This document shows, one piece after another, positions 9,811-17,230 of a stretch of DNA of 64,000 nucleotides. The position numbers and the translations under genes are program-made. Source of the stretch: Herbiconiux sp. VKM Ac-1786 (GTDB lineage Bacteria > Actinomycetota > Actinomycetes > Actinomycetales > Microbacteriaceae). The number at the start of each line of letters is the position of its first letter. Position 1 is the stretch's first letter. The stretch spans positions 2,094,513 to 2,158,512 of the forward strand of contig NZ_JADKSG010000001.1 in NCBI RefSeq assembly GCF_015350805.1, read 5' to 3'. The notes beneath the pieces are model-generated. The model ran no database searches. It was not told the DNA's origin and worked only from the letters and a program-made list of their open reading frames with translations.

Positions 9811-10845
9811 TCAGAACGCGCGCCGGGCGCCCCCCTCGCCGAGGGGTGGCGACCCGGCGTTGCCGTGCGCGGAGGCGAGCCCGCCCAGGAGCTCGGCGAG
9901 AGCATCCGGAGCCGACACCGTCGGGGCCCAGCCGAGCACCGCGCGGGCCCGCTCGGTCGACATCAGCGGCACCGTGGTCGCGATGTCGAGCCAGCCCGGG
10001 TCGGACGGCTGCACGCGGAGCTTCCAGCTCGCCCACATCAGAGCGCGCACCACGGCCGCGCGGATGGGCACGGCGCGGCCGCCGAGCGCCGCGGCCAGCA
10101 CGTCGGGCGAGACCACGGGTTCGGTGGCGATGTTGAACGCCCCGCCCGCCTGCCGCTCGATGGCCCGCCAGAAGGCGTCGGCCACGTCGTCGGCGTGCAC
10201 GACCTGCGAGATCAGCTGCGAGGGCAGGGTGACGACCGGCAGCCGCAGCCGGCCCAGCAGCCGCCGCGGCACGAACGGCCCGGCGAACAGCCGCGCGATC
10301 TCGGAGGAGGCGTCGGCCTGGAAGACGAGGCCCGGCCGCAGCCGGGTGACGACGGTCGACGGGTTCGCCCGTTCGAACGCGTCGAGGGCGCGTTCGTTGA
10401 TCGCCTTGTGCCGCGAGTAGTGCGAGCTGGGCAGTCCACCGGTCGGCCACTCCTCGTCGACCCGGCGGTACTTCGGGCCCGGGCTGTAGGCGCCGACCGA
10501 CGAGGCCACCAGAACCTGGGGCACCCCGGCGTCGGCCGCGGCGCCGAGCACGGCCGCCGTGCCGCGCACGTTGGTGCGCCAGAGCAGGTGCTCCAGGTGG
10601 TTGGGCTGCAGGGCCCAGGCCAGGTGCACGACGGCGTCGGCGCCCTGGAGGATGCTCGTCAGCCGGCGCCTGGCCGTGTCGTCGCCCACGTCGACGGCGT
10701 GCCAGCGGAGCCCGGCGTACGGCTCCGTCTCGTCGGGGATGCGGCGGGCGACGCCCACCACCTCGGTGGCGGCGGGGGCCTGGGCGAGACGGCGGAGCAG
10801 AGCGGTGCCGAGATTGCCGGTCGCGCCGATGACGACGATCTTCAC
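9811..10845 (-). CDS. NAD(P)-dependent epimerase/dehydratase (extended SDR)
   Basis: 344 residues from a GTG. The N-terminal Rossmann motif is IGATGNLGTALLRRL (GxxGxxG), with a downstream ADAVVHLAWAL segment. The active-site region reads HYSRHKAINERAL (YxxxK), with a Ser further upstream (VASSVGAYSPG). These place it in the extended short-chain dehydrogenase family that oxidises, reduces or epimerises nucleotide sugars or related substrates. AAGGA lies upstream of the start. The substrate cannot be told from the sequence, and no sugar genes lie nearby. Confidence 0.85.
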   Translation of the reverse strand: MKIVVIGATGNLGTALLRRLAQAPAATEVVGVARRIPDETEPYAGLRWHAVDVGDDTARRRLTSILQGADAVVHLAWALQPNHLEHLLWRTNVRGTAAVLGAAADAGVPQVLVASSVGAYSPGPKYRRVDEEWPTGGLPSSHYSRHKAINERALDAFERANPSTVVTRLRPGLVFQADASSEIARLFAGPFVPRRLLGRLRLPVVTLPSQLISQVVHADDVADAFWRAIERQAGGAFNIATEPVVSPDVLAAALGGRAVPIRAAVVRALMWASWKLRVQPSDPGWLDIATTVPLMSTERARAVLGWAPTVSAPDALAELLGGLASAHGNAGSPPLGEGGARRAF

Positions 10846-11055
10846 GAGGAGTCCTTCCGGAGCGGATTCAGGGCTGTGCGAACCAGCATCGTCCGGTTGT
10901 CCGATTATGGGAGTACGAGTCTCAACGGATTCTCGCTAACCTCGACGCAGGTCGGGCGGCGGCGCCGACCGTTTCGGGTACTGTCGGCGCCGCGCCCCAC
11001 CGTTCCTCTTCACCTGCCCCTTTGCTGGGAGTCCTCACAGGAGTAGGCAGGAGGT

Positions 11056-11346
11056 ATGAGCGACACCGATTCCGACGCGCTCGGAGCAGACACACTGCCC
11101 GATGTGGATGTTCAGAAGGGCGACCTCGGCGACGAGGACCTGACCCGCAAGGACATGACATACAGCCCCTCGAGCGGTCGCGAGACCGAGGAGCTGCAGC
11201 ACGAGGCCGGCGAGTCCGCCGCCCTCGACGACCCCGACATCGATGCGAGCCGCGTCACGTCGCTGCCCGGCACGGGCGGCCCCGACGACGTCGGCGAGAT
11301 CGACATCGAGGGTGCGGAGATCAACATCCCGCACCGCACGAACTGA
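11056..11346 (+). CDS. Small acidic protein, first of three coupled genes
   Basis: 96 residues, rich in Asp, Glu, Gly and Ser, hydrophilic throughout (DVDVQKGDLGDEDLTRKDM). No domain recognised; likely disordered. AGGAG lies upstream. Its stop shares one base with the next start (TGATG), and that gene in turn overlaps the GlsB-like gene, so the three are translationally coupled. A stress-related role is inferred from the GlsB-like neighbour. Confidence 0.65.
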   Translation: MSDTDSDALGADTLPDVDVQKGDLGDEDLTRKDMTYSPSSGRETEELQHEAGESAALDDPDIDASRVTSLPGTGGPDDVGEIDIEGAEINIPHRTN

Positions 11347-11525
11347 TGCCTCCACGCGACGAGGACAAGTCCTCGATCGGCGAGCGGCTCACCGGTGAAC
11401 GTGATCCGAAGGATCCCGACGGTCTGCTGACCGTCGACGACGTCACCCCTCAGACGGAACCGGCAGACAGCATTGCCGGGGACGAGTACCCGACCATCCC
11501 CGAACACAAAGGAATCACATCATGA
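11346..11525 (+). CDS. Small hydrophilic protein, middle of coupled trio
   Basis: 59 residues: PPRDEDKSSIGERLTGERDP, then an acidic stretch ending in PEHKGITS. It starts on the last base of the previous stop and overlaps the next start by four bases (ATGA). No family recognised. The coupling and GC-rich third positions support it as a real gene despite its size. Confidence 0.6.
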   Translation: MPPRDEDKSSIGERLTGERDPKDPDGLLTVDDVTPQTEPADSIAGDEYPTIPEHKGITS

Positions 11526-11791
11526 GCTTCATCGCCTTCCTCATCCTCGGCCTCATCGCCGGCGCCATCGCGAAGCTGATCCTCCCGGGCCGTCAGGGCG
11601 GCGGCTGGTTCGTCACGCTGCTGCTCGGCGTCGTCGGCGCCCTGCTCGGCGGCTGGCTCGGCGGCCTGCTGTTCGGTGCGAACCTGCAGGACTTCTGGTC
11701 GATCCAGACCTGGGTCGTCGCGATCGTCGGCTCGATCGTCGTGCTGCTGATCTACGGCCTCATCTTCGGCCGCAAGGGCAGCCGCGCCTAA
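11522..11791 (+). CDS. GlsB/YeaQ/YmgE-family stress membrane protein
   Basis: 89 residues with three hydrophobic segments and the glycine-rich pattern of the transglycosylase-associated / GlsB family: FLILGLIAGAIAKLILPG, then LLLGVVGALLGGWLGG, then a final helix ending FGRKGSRA. Members are small inner-membrane proteins induced by envelope or acid stress; in firmicutes GlsB anchors Asp23-type proteins. It is the third gene of a tightly coupled trio and is followed by a strong hairpin. Confidence 0.88.
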   Translation: MSFIAFLILGLIAGAIAKLILPGRQGGGWFVTLLLGVVGALLGGWLGGLLFGANLQDFWSIQTWVVAIVGSIVVLLIYGLIFGRKGSRA

Positions 11792-11833
11792 CCCGACTCT
11801 GAGGCCGCGCACACCGCGACCCCGAACGACCGC

Positions 11834-11870
11834 GACGGCGGCCGGCTGACCTGTTCAGCCGGCCGCCGTC
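11834..11870. terminator. Perfect 16-bp hairpin shared by convergent genes
   Basis: GACGGCGGCCGGCTGA, loop CCTGT, then the exact reverse complement. It lies downstream of the GlsB-like gene, and its right arm includes the stop codon and last codons of the minus-strand gene at 11855. It can therefore serve both transcripts, although no T tract follows. Confidence 0.7.
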
Positions 11871-12160
11871 GGCGGTTCGGCCACCAGCTGGATGTCGCCC
11901 TTGTTGGCCGTCTCGGCGATCGCCGCGACCCACTGCGCGTTGATGGGGTGCCGCTCCGCGGTGTCGAAGCGGAAGCGCAGCGCGGTGTGGGGGTTGATCC
12001 AGATCGTCTCGCGTCCGCTGCCCTGCGCCTTCGCCACGGTCCAGCTCAGCGCGCACGACTCGGCTCGCCGCAGTTTGCCGATGATGACGATCTTGAGATG
12101 CGCGAGCATCCGGTCGTCGATCTCGATCTCGAAGTCGCCGCCGTAGATGAGTGTGCCCAC
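11855..12160 (-). CDS. DUF7882-type small protein
   Basis: 101 residues from a GTG. The start (GTLIYGGDFEIEIDDRMLAH) and the middle (LKIVIIGKLRRAESCALSW, then IWINPHTALRFRFD) match a small family frequent in Microbacteriaceae, often mislabelled ATP-dependent DNA ligase and now DUF7882. No ligase motif (KxDG) is present. GTG 12160 lies six bases after CATAAT on the minus strand. Function unknown. Confidence 0.75.
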   Translation of the reverse strand: MGTLIYGGDFEIEIDDRMLAHLKIVIIGKLRRAESCALSWTVAKAQGSGRETIWINPHTALRFRFDTAERHPINAQWVAAIAETANKGDIQLVAEPPTAAG

Positions 12161-12166
12161 GGCCCC

Positions 12167-12172
12167 ATTATG
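12167..12172 (-). promoter_or_regulatory. -10 hexamer CATAAT of a leaderless start
   Basis: One mismatch from TATAAT and six bases upstream of the GTG at 12160. Confidence 0.45.
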
Positions 12173-12205
12173 CGCGCTCGACGAGCGCCCACCGCACGTT
12201 CGGGG

Positions 12206-12211
12206 CAGGCT
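12206..12211 (+). promoter_or_regulatory. -10-like hexamer CAGGCT
   Basis: Six bases upstream of the ATG at 12218, divergent from the promoter at 12167. A weaker match to TAnnnT than the others. Confidence 0.3.
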
Positions 12212-12217
12212 TGGGCC

Positions 12218-12592
12218 ATGAAGCGAATCACGTATGCCGGCGAGACCGTCCTGACCTCGGACGAGGTGGCCACGGCGCTCGTGGAGCTCACCGCTGCCCT
12301 CGCCAAGCGGGGCCTCGCGGAAGCGGTCGTGATCCCCATCGTCACCGCCTCGGGGCGGCTCGACCGCTCGGCCGAGCTCGTGGTCGGCATGGGCAACGAC
12401 GTGCTCGCCGTGCCCGACGACTTCGAGGGGGAGGAGCCCGACTTCTCCGCCGAGGCCGAGTCGCTCCGCGCCCATATCCGGTCAGTCACCCCGAACCGGT
12501 CGAAGGCGGTGCCGGTGCAGCAGTCCGAGTCGGGCCCGATCGACGACTTCGAGCTGGAGCTGGGCGCGGTCGGGGACCTGAAGCCCCTGTAG
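12218..12592 (+). CDS. Hypothetical protein, divergent from DUF7882 gene
   Basis: 124 residues. The first half is an alpha/beta segment (RITYAGETVLTSDEVATALV, then AVVIPIVTASGRLDRSAELV); the C-terminal 50 residues are acidic and low-complexity. No family recognised. The ATG at 12218 lies six bases after CAGGCT. It shares a 57-bp divergent promoter region with the gene at 12160. Confidence 0.7.
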   Translation: MKRITYAGETVLTSDEVATALVELTAALAKRGLAEAVVIPIVTASGRLDRSAELVVGMGNDVLAVPDDFEGEEPDFSAEAESLRAHIRSVTPNRSKAVPVQQSESGPIDDFELELGAVGDLKPL

Positions 12593-12619
12593 ACCGACCC
12601 GGTCGCCGAACCCCGCCGC

Positions 12620-12805
12620 TTACGCGATCTCGGTCAGCGCCTCTTCGGGCGACTCGAACGGTCCGAACCAGGCCTTCCCCGTGTGCAGGTGCGCCAGCTT
12701 GGCGTGCCAGCCGTCCTTCATGCGGTAGAGCCGCGCGATCGGCTGCGTGACGTCACCCGTGTGCACGAGTGCGCTCTTCTCGTTCTCGAATTCGATGGTC
12801 CCCAT
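12620..12805 (-). CDS. Small protein of unknown function
   Basis: 61 residues beginning MGTIEFENEKSALVHTGDV and ending in a helix (FESPEEALTEIA). The HAKLAHLHTGKAWFGPF core looks like a small beta domain. ATG 12805 is six bases after TATCGT on the minus strand; the frame extends upstream to 12871 but without a start signal. No named family. Confidence 0.65.
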   Translation of the reverse strand: MGTIEFENEKSALVHTGDVTQPIARLYRMKDGWHAKLAHLHTGKAWFGPFESPEEALTEIA

Positions 12806-12811
12806 GCAGCA

Positions 12812-12817
12812 ACGATA
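12812..12817 (-). promoter_or_regulatory. -10 hexamer TATCGT of a leaderless start
   Basis: Six bases upstream of the ATG at 12805. Confidence 0.4.
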
Positions 12818-12995
12818 GACACACCTCGGTTTCAGGCGGGTAAACAGTTCGCGACGTGACCTGCGCGACAAAGGCGGTCACCGGAACGACAGAACGACCC
12901 CTCCCGCTTCATCCCGCTCCACCCCCCTCGAAATGCTGATCCAGCGGTCGCCGAAGAGCGTCGCCGCGATCCGGAGAACGTCTCGAGGGGGACCC

Positions 12996-13511
12996 ATGCT
13001 GCAGAACAAGAACACGTCGATCGACGCCGAGAAGGGGCTCGACCGCCGCACCGTCATGAAGGGCGCCGCCTGGTCGGTTCCCGTCATCGCCCTGGCCGTC
13101 GCCACCCCGGCGCACGCCGCCTCGATCGTCGACGTCGGCGCCTTCGCGCTCCGCGGCACCTGCGGCACCCTCGGCCTCCTCGGTCCCGGCTTCACGCTGC
13201 AGGCCGGCCCGACCACCCCGCTGCCCGTCGGCACCACCGTCACCATCACCGGCTCGGGCGTCGCCAACATCGGTGTGTTCTCGGTCACGGGTGGCACCGC
13301 CACGGTGAACGTGCTCTCGGGCACCAGCCGCCAGATCACCCTGACCGCCGCCCTCCCGGCCGGCGCGACCATCGCGTTCAGCACCACGCTGTCGATCTCG
13401 GTCGCCTTCCAGCTGAACGCGGTCGCGACGCTCCCCACCGGCTACTCGGGCACCGGCGCGAAGACCGCGGGCAATGTCAGCAGCACGCTGATCCTCTGCT
13501 CGGCCAACTGA
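12996..13511 (+). CDS. Secreted protein with Tat-like leader and two cysteines
   Basis: 171 residues. The leader has twin arginines (DRRTVMKGA), then AWSVPVIALAVATPAHA, with a likely signal-peptidase site after AHA (about residue 41). The mature part is Gly/Thr/Val-rich with beta repeats (GTTVTITGSGVANIGVFSV) and looks like a small beta-sandwich. It has exactly two cysteines, one near the mature N-terminus (RGTCGTLG) and one four residues from the end. GAGGGG lies a few bases before the ATG. The leader core nearly matches those of the genes at 26590 and 29399. The next gene encodes a thioredoxin-fold membrane protein. Confidence 0.8.
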   Translation: MLQNKNTSIDAEKGLDRRTVMKGAAWSVPVIALAVATPAHAASIVDVGAFALRGTCGTLGLLGPGFTLQAGPTTPLPVGTTVTITGSGVANIGVFSVTGGTATVNVLSGTSRQITLTAALPAGATIAFSTTLSISVAFQLNAVATLPTGYSGTGAKTAGNVSSTLILCSAN

Positions 13512-13524
13512 CCCACCCCGTCCG

Positions 13525-13562
13525 GCGCTCGGCGGCGGCCCACTCGGGTCGCCGCCGGGCGC
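13525..13562 (+). terminator. Hairpin after the secreted-protein gene
   Basis: GCGCTCGGCGGCG and CGCCGCCGGGCGC form a 13-bp stem with one G-U pair and a 12-base loop, starting 13 bp after the stop at 13511. No T tract; it could be a terminator or an RNA-stabilising stem ahead of the gene at 13612. Confidence 0.45.
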
Positions 13563-13611
13563 TCCGCCGTCTCTGCGGGTGCCGTCGCCCGCTCCGGAGG
13601 AAGTCCCGTCG

Positions 13612-14601
13612 ATGACCGCTGCCGCCGCCGCCCTCGCCCTGACCCTCGCCGCCGTGCTGCTCGTGAGCGGCACCCTCAAGCTGCTGCCGCGCGGCCGCCT
13701 GACCACGGATGACCTGGCCGAGCTCCTGGTCCCGGCTCCGCTCCGGCGCCCCTGGTTCACCGCGGCCCTCCCCGCCGCCGAGCTGCTGCTCGGCCTCGCC
13801 ATGCTCGTGGCCCCGGCCCCGCTGTTCACCGTGGCCGCCATCGCCACCGTGCTGCTCACCCTCGCGTTCACGGTCGTGGTGGTGCGCGTGCTGCTCCGAG
13901 ACGACCGGGTCGACTGCGCCTGCTTCGGGATGCTCCGCACTCCCCTCACGCTCGCCACCGCCGGGCGCAACATCGCCCTGGTGCTCGCGGCCGCCGTGGT
14001 CTCCGTCACCACCCACCAGGGGGCGGTGCTCACCCTGCCCGCCCTCGCGCCGGACGGCTGGACCGCCTTCTTCGCCACCACCACCGCCGTGCTCGCCCTG
14101 ACGGCCCTTCTGCTCGCAGCCGCGCGCCGCGCACCGGCCGCCGAGCCGACGCCCCCGGCGACCGGCCGCGACGGCACCGCCTGGCTCGTGCCCGACGTCG
14201 AGGTGCTGGCCGACGGGGAGCTGGTGCCCCTCGTCGAGCTGGCCCGCGCGAAGCCGCTCCTCCTGGTGCTGCTGTCGGCCGACTGCCACGCCTGCGAGCG
14301 GGTCGCGCCGCAGCTCGCGGGCTGGCGGGAGCGGTTCGGCGGGGCGGTCGAGGTGGCCGCGCTCACCTCGGACGACGCGGCGAGGCTGGCGGCCGCGCAT
14401 CCGCTGCTCGACGCCCCCGTGCACCGGGGGGCCCGGGCCGTGATGACGGCGGCCGGCATCCCGGGGTACCCGTCGGCCCTGCTGCTCGGCACCGACGGCA
14501 CCGTGGCCGGCGGCCCCGCGGTCGGTTCGGTCGAGGTGGAGGCCCTCGCGACGACGATCTCCGACGTGCTGGCCGCCGCCTCACCCGTGGCATCTCGGTA
14601 G
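13612..14601 (+). CDS. MauE/DoxX-like membrane protein fused to a thioredoxin-like domain
   Basis: 329 residues. The first ~190 have four to five transmembrane segments with the MauE-type motif DCACFGML after the second hydrophobic block, as in methylamine-utilisation MauE and DoxX-like redox membrane proteins. The C-terminal ~130 residues form a thioredoxin-like domain with CxxC (SADCHACERVAPQL) and the cis-proline segment IPGYPSALLLG. GGAGGAA precedes the ATG by ten bases. It probably moves electrons across the membrane to or from extracellular disulfides. The upstream secreted protein with two cysteines is an obvious candidate client, by inference. Confidence 0.8.
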   Translation: MTAAAAALALTLAAVLLVSGTLKLLPRGRLTTDDLAELLVPAPLRRPWFTAALPAAELLLGLAMLVAPAPLFTVAAIATVLLTLAFTVVVVRVLLRDDRVDCACFGMLRTPLTLATAGRNIALVLAAAVVSVTTHQGAVLTLPALAPDGWTAFFATTTAVLALTALLLAAARRAPAAEPTPPATGRDGTAWLVPDVEVLADGELVPLVELARAKPLLLVLLSADCHACERVAPQLAGWRERFGGAVEVAALTSDDAARLAAAHPLLDAPVHRGARAVMTAAGIPGYPSALLLGTDGTVAGGPAVGSVEVEALATTISDVLAAASPVASR

Positions 14602-14687
14602 TGATTGCTGATGCGTCCGGGGCCGGTGGGCGTTTGAATGGTGAAGTGGCTTAGCGATCAACGAGTGTCGACGCAATGGGGGTAGAC

Positions 14688-15593
14688 ATGGCTCAGAACG
14701 CGCAGAACGCGCCGAACCCGTCGACGTCGTCGAGCGCTTCGACGATGGAGTCGCTGCGTCGGCAGCGCGCCGTGGGGGAGCGGGGCGCCCGCTTCGGCCA
14801 GACCGAGCTCTCCATCCTGCGGGTGCCTTCCGGCGGCACCCCGGTGCGCAAGATCTGCCGCCCCGACGAGATGGCGGTCGAGGTGATCGTGCCCCTCGGC
14901 GGCGCGATCATGGTGCGCCCCGAGAGTCGCGACGAGCGCGCGGTGCGCGCCGGTGAAGCGCTCTATCTGATCGGCTGCCGCCGCTACGCCGCCTACGCCC
15001 TCCGCGGTGCGAGCGCCGTCACCCTCGGGCTGCCCTTCTCGGCGGTCGACGAGTACATCGACCGGTCGAGCACCTCACCCGTGCTGGTGCAGAACTCGGC
15101 CGTGCTGACGCCCGCCACGTCGTTCCTCGGCACGCTGCTCGAGGGCGGCGACGAGCTCGACCGGCTGTCCAGCTACTTCGCCGAGAAGCTGATCTGGGAG
15201 ATGGTCGCCTCGGTCTACCTCGAGGGCAAGGGCGTCGGTGCCGCCGAGGCGCCGAACACGGGTATCCTCGACCGGGCGATGGCGCAGATCGCCGCCTACC
15301 GCACCGACCGCTCGCTCACGCCAGAGGCGGTCGCCCGCTCGCTGAACGTATCGATGCGCCAGCTGCAGCGCGTGTTCGCCTCGACGGGGTCGACGCCGTC
15401 GCGGGAGATCCGCCGGCAGCGGGCCGAGCTCGCGGTCTCGATGCTGCGCAGCGAGTCGTTCGGGGTGCTGAACGTCACGCAGATCGCGCACCACAGCGGC
15501 TTCAGCGACGCCGCCGAGTTGCGACGGGCGCTGGTGGCCTTCGGCTACCCCTCGCCGCGAGAACTCAGAGCGGGTGTTCCGACGCCTCGATGA
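14688..15593 (+). CDS. AraC-family transcriptional regulator
   Basis: 301 residues. The N-terminal ~190 form a ligand or dimerisation domain with a cupin-like core (DEMAVEVIVPLGGAIMVRPE). The C-terminal ~100 are a two-HTH AraC domain: LTPEAVARSLNVSMRQLQRV, then RAELAVSMLRSESF and VTQIAHHSGFSDAAELRRAL. This layout matches AraC regulators with an AraC-binding-like N-terminus. An ATG four codons upstream (14676) is less likely because GGGGG is placed for 14688. The 3' end overlaps the convergent PqqD-like gene by 29 bases. Confidence 0.85.
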   Translation: MAQNAQNAPNPSTSSSASTMESLRRQRAVGERGARFGQTELSILRVPSGGTPVRKICRPDEMAVEVIVPLGGAIMVRPESRDERAVRAGEALYLIGCRRYAAYALRGASAVTLGLPFSAVDEYIDRSSTSPVLVQNSAVLTPATSFLGTLLEGGDELDRLSSYFAEKLIWEMVASVYLEGKGVGAAEAPNTGILDRAMAQIAAYRTDRSLTPEAVARSLNVSMRQLQRVFASTGSTPSREIRRQRAELAVSMLRSESFGVLNVTQIAHHSGFSDAAELRRALVAFGYPSPRELRAGVPTPR

Positions 15594-15891
15594 GGTGCCG
15601 CTCGACCAGTTCCGCGAGGAACGAGGTCACGTCGGCCTGCACCGCGTCCGGCTCGATGCCGAAGCGCTCGGCCACCGCGGCCACGACGCCCTCGGCGCCG
15701 TCGTCACCGTGCTCATGCACCGCCGTCCAGATCGCGGCGGCGGAGCCCTCGAGCACGAACGGCACCGCGCCGACCTCCGCCAGGTCGAGCACCGCGATAC
15801 GCCCGGCAGCAGCGGCGCCGGCAGCTCCGCCCGCGCCCTCGTCGTCCGAGCTGTGCCACGCGACGTCGGGCCCGATGCGGTAGGTCGTCAC
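15565..15891 (-). CDS. PqqD-like protein, stand-alone
   Basis: 108 residues. The C-terminal two thirds follow the PqqD fold: VPFVLEGSAAAIWTAVHEHG, then a helix, then VQADVTSFLAELVERHLIEA. PqqD proteins act as leader-peptide recognition elements that bring precursor peptides to radical-SAM or other modifying enzymes. No radical-SAM enzyme or obvious precursor is nearby. Its start overlaps the stop of the upstream gene at 15888 by four bases, so the two form an operon. A second PqqD domain lies in the kinase at 30942. Confidence 0.75.
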   Translation of the reverse strand: MTTYRIGPDVAWHSSDDEGAGGAAGAAAAGRIAVLDLAEVGAVPFVLEGSAAAIWTAVHEHGDDGAEGVVAAVAERFGIEPDAVQADVTSFLAELVERHLIEASEHPL

Positions 15892-16211
15892 TCCTCCACT
15901 CTATCGACGCCCGTCACGCCCTCCCGGGCGGCCGAGACGTCGATGAACTCCCGCAGGTCGGCGACGACCTCCTCGGGAGAGCGCCGGGTGGCCAGCGCGA
16001 GATGGCCGGCCAGCCACGACAGGCAGACGACGGATGCTCCCACCACGTCCCCCGCATCCGGAGCCGCACCGCCACCGATCAGCTCGGCGAGCGCCGTGGT
16101 CATGGCCCGTGTGTTCTCGTCGGTCGTGGCGTCGCCGCTCTGCGACACCACCGCGTCGAGCAGGAGCATCGCGGCGCGCGCACCGTCGGCCGGCATACCG
16201 TTCTCGTTCAT
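15888..16211 (-). CDS. Helical protein of unknown function, partner of PqqD-like gene
   Basis: 107 residues, predicted all-helical (AMTTALAELIGGG, VVGASVVCLSWLAGHLALA, SPEEVVADLREFIDV). No family recognised. A promoter-like TTGACA with an 18-base spacer lies upstream. The coupled overlap with the PqqD-like gene suggests a joint task, possibly a helper protein, but nothing in the sequence names it. Confidence 0.65.
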   Translation of the reverse strand: MNENGMPADGARAAMLLLDAVVSQSGDATTDENTRAMTTALAELIGGGAAPDAGDVVGASVVCLSWLAGHLALATRRSPEEVVADLREFIDVSAAREGVTGVDRVEE

Positions 16212-16238
16212 CCTGGACCCCCACAGTCTCGGTTGAGC

Positions 16239-16268
16239 GTATTAACCCGCCTGAAGGCAGGGTGTCAA
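16239..16268 (-). promoter_or_regulatory. Candidate sigma-70 promoter of the PqqD operon
   Basis: On the minus strand TTGACA (16268-16263), an 18-base spacer, then TAATAC (16244-16239). Transcription would start near 16232, about 20 bases before the ATG at 16211. Confidence 0.5.
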
Positions 16269-16395
16269 CCCTATCGATCTCAGTAGTGGCGAGCCCGGCG
16301 ATGACAACGATGACAGTGTAAGTTCCGTAGTGCGTCAGTAGTCCCTGGAGGAGACCCGACTTCCCCACTGCCTGGGCGCATCCTGATGGAGAACC

Positions 16396-16917
16396 ATGAC
16401 CCCGAGTTCCCCGAGCGATCCGAGCGATCGCTCTCCGCACGACCAGGCCGTCGCCGAGACCGCGTCCTGGGTCTCCGGCGTGGTCGCGCGCTCGCGCAGC
16501 GCCGCCCGCCCGGTGCCCGGCATCGTCGCGCCGCTCGAGTTCGTCGTCGACTTCGCCGCCAACAGCCAGGCCGACGCGGTCAGTGTGTCGATGGCGAACG
16601 GCACCGTCGGTGTCGCGCCCTGGGCCGCCGACGCGTCCGGCGTCGTGACGATCAGCGTGCGCTGGTCGAACGGCTTCGCCCTGGCGGGCCTGGAGGCCGG
16701 CAGCGAGATCGACGGCTGGACGGTGGCGGCCGTCGCCGCGGGCCGCGCCGACCTCGAGCATCCGTCGCTCGGCCGGGGCGAACCCGCCGTCGCCGTGCCC
16801 GCCCTCACGCTCGTGAAGGCCGGCGCCCCCGACGGGCTCGACGAGATCACGGCGCGGGTGTCGGGCACCTCCGACTACTGCCGCGACTTCACGATCCGCG
16901 GCTGGTCGCGCGCCTGA
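16396..16917 (+). CDS. Hypothetical protein
   Basis: 173 residues, apparently soluble and beta-rich (FVVDFAANSQADAVSVSMAN, GVVTISVRWSNGFALAGLE, then a C-terminal ITARVSGTSDYCRDFTIRGW). No signal peptide or transmembrane segment. GGAG lies a few bases before the ATG. No family recognised. It is divergent from the PqqD operon but has its own start region. Confidence 0.65.
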   Translation: MTPSSPSDPSDRSPHDQAVAETASWVSGVVARSRSAARPVPGIVAPLEFVVDFAANSQADAVSVSMANGTVGVAPWAADASGVVTISVRWSNGFALAGLEAGSEIDGWTVAAVAAGRADLEHPSLGRGEPAVAVPALTLVKAGAPDGLDEITARVSGTSDYCRDFTIRGWSRA

Positions 16918-16966
16918 CCTGCCCCTGGCAGCACGCGCCCGGCCAGCACAGCGCGGGCATGAAGAA

Positions 16967-17007
16967 GGCCCCTCACCGGATCGTTTGGGGTTCACCGGCG
17001 AGGGGCC
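16967..17007 (-). terminator. Strong rho-independent-type hairpin, minus strand
   Basis: GGCCCCTCGCCGG and CCGGTGAGGGGCC form a 13-bp stem with one G-U pair and a 15-base loop. On the minus strand it is followed by TTCTTC and begins one base after the stop of the short ORF at 17009. On the plus strand the tail (GCTACGC) is not U-rich. Confidence 0.65.
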
Positions 17008-17008
17008 G

Positions 17009-17071
17009 CTACGCACTCGCAGCGATTGGGTGACCGCTGTAGCGAGACGCCGTCGAATCCTCAGACGTCAT
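17009..17071 (-). CDS. Possible 20-residue peptide ORF
   Basis: MTSEDSTASRYSGHPIAASA, with GGAGGAG nine bases before the ATG and a strong terminator starting one base after the stop. It occupies the otherwise empty gap between 16917 and the recQ gene. The ribosome site and terminator argue for a short transcript, but the peptide could be incidental to a small RNA. No known leader-peptide signature was seen. Confidence 0.3.
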   Translation of the reverse strand: MTSEDSTASRYSGHPIAASA

Positions 17072-17218
17072 CGGGTCCGACTCCTCCACCATAGGCGTGT
17101 CGCGCGGTGCGCCAACCGTCTGTCGCTTATATCACCCGCAGTCTCACCCTTGGCTCACCCGCCCCCCTTCGGGGGACGCGCCGAGACCCCGCTGTGGTGG
17201 CCGGCGGCGGCGGAAAGC

Positions 17219-17224
17219 TAGGGT
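17219..17224 (+). promoter_or_regulatory. -10 hexamer TAGGGT of a leaderless start
   Basis: Six bases upstream of the GTG at 17231 (recQ-type gene). Confidence 0.45.
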
Positions 17225-17230
17225 GAGGGC

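Noticed and set aside
17009-17090. tmRNA or tRNA 3' end (plus strand reads YALAA-like codons and ends in CTCCACCA)
   Set aside because: There is no tmRNA 5' end, the T-arm does not pair, and only about 310 bases are free between genes. The same bases are better explained by the minus-strand short ORF and terminator.
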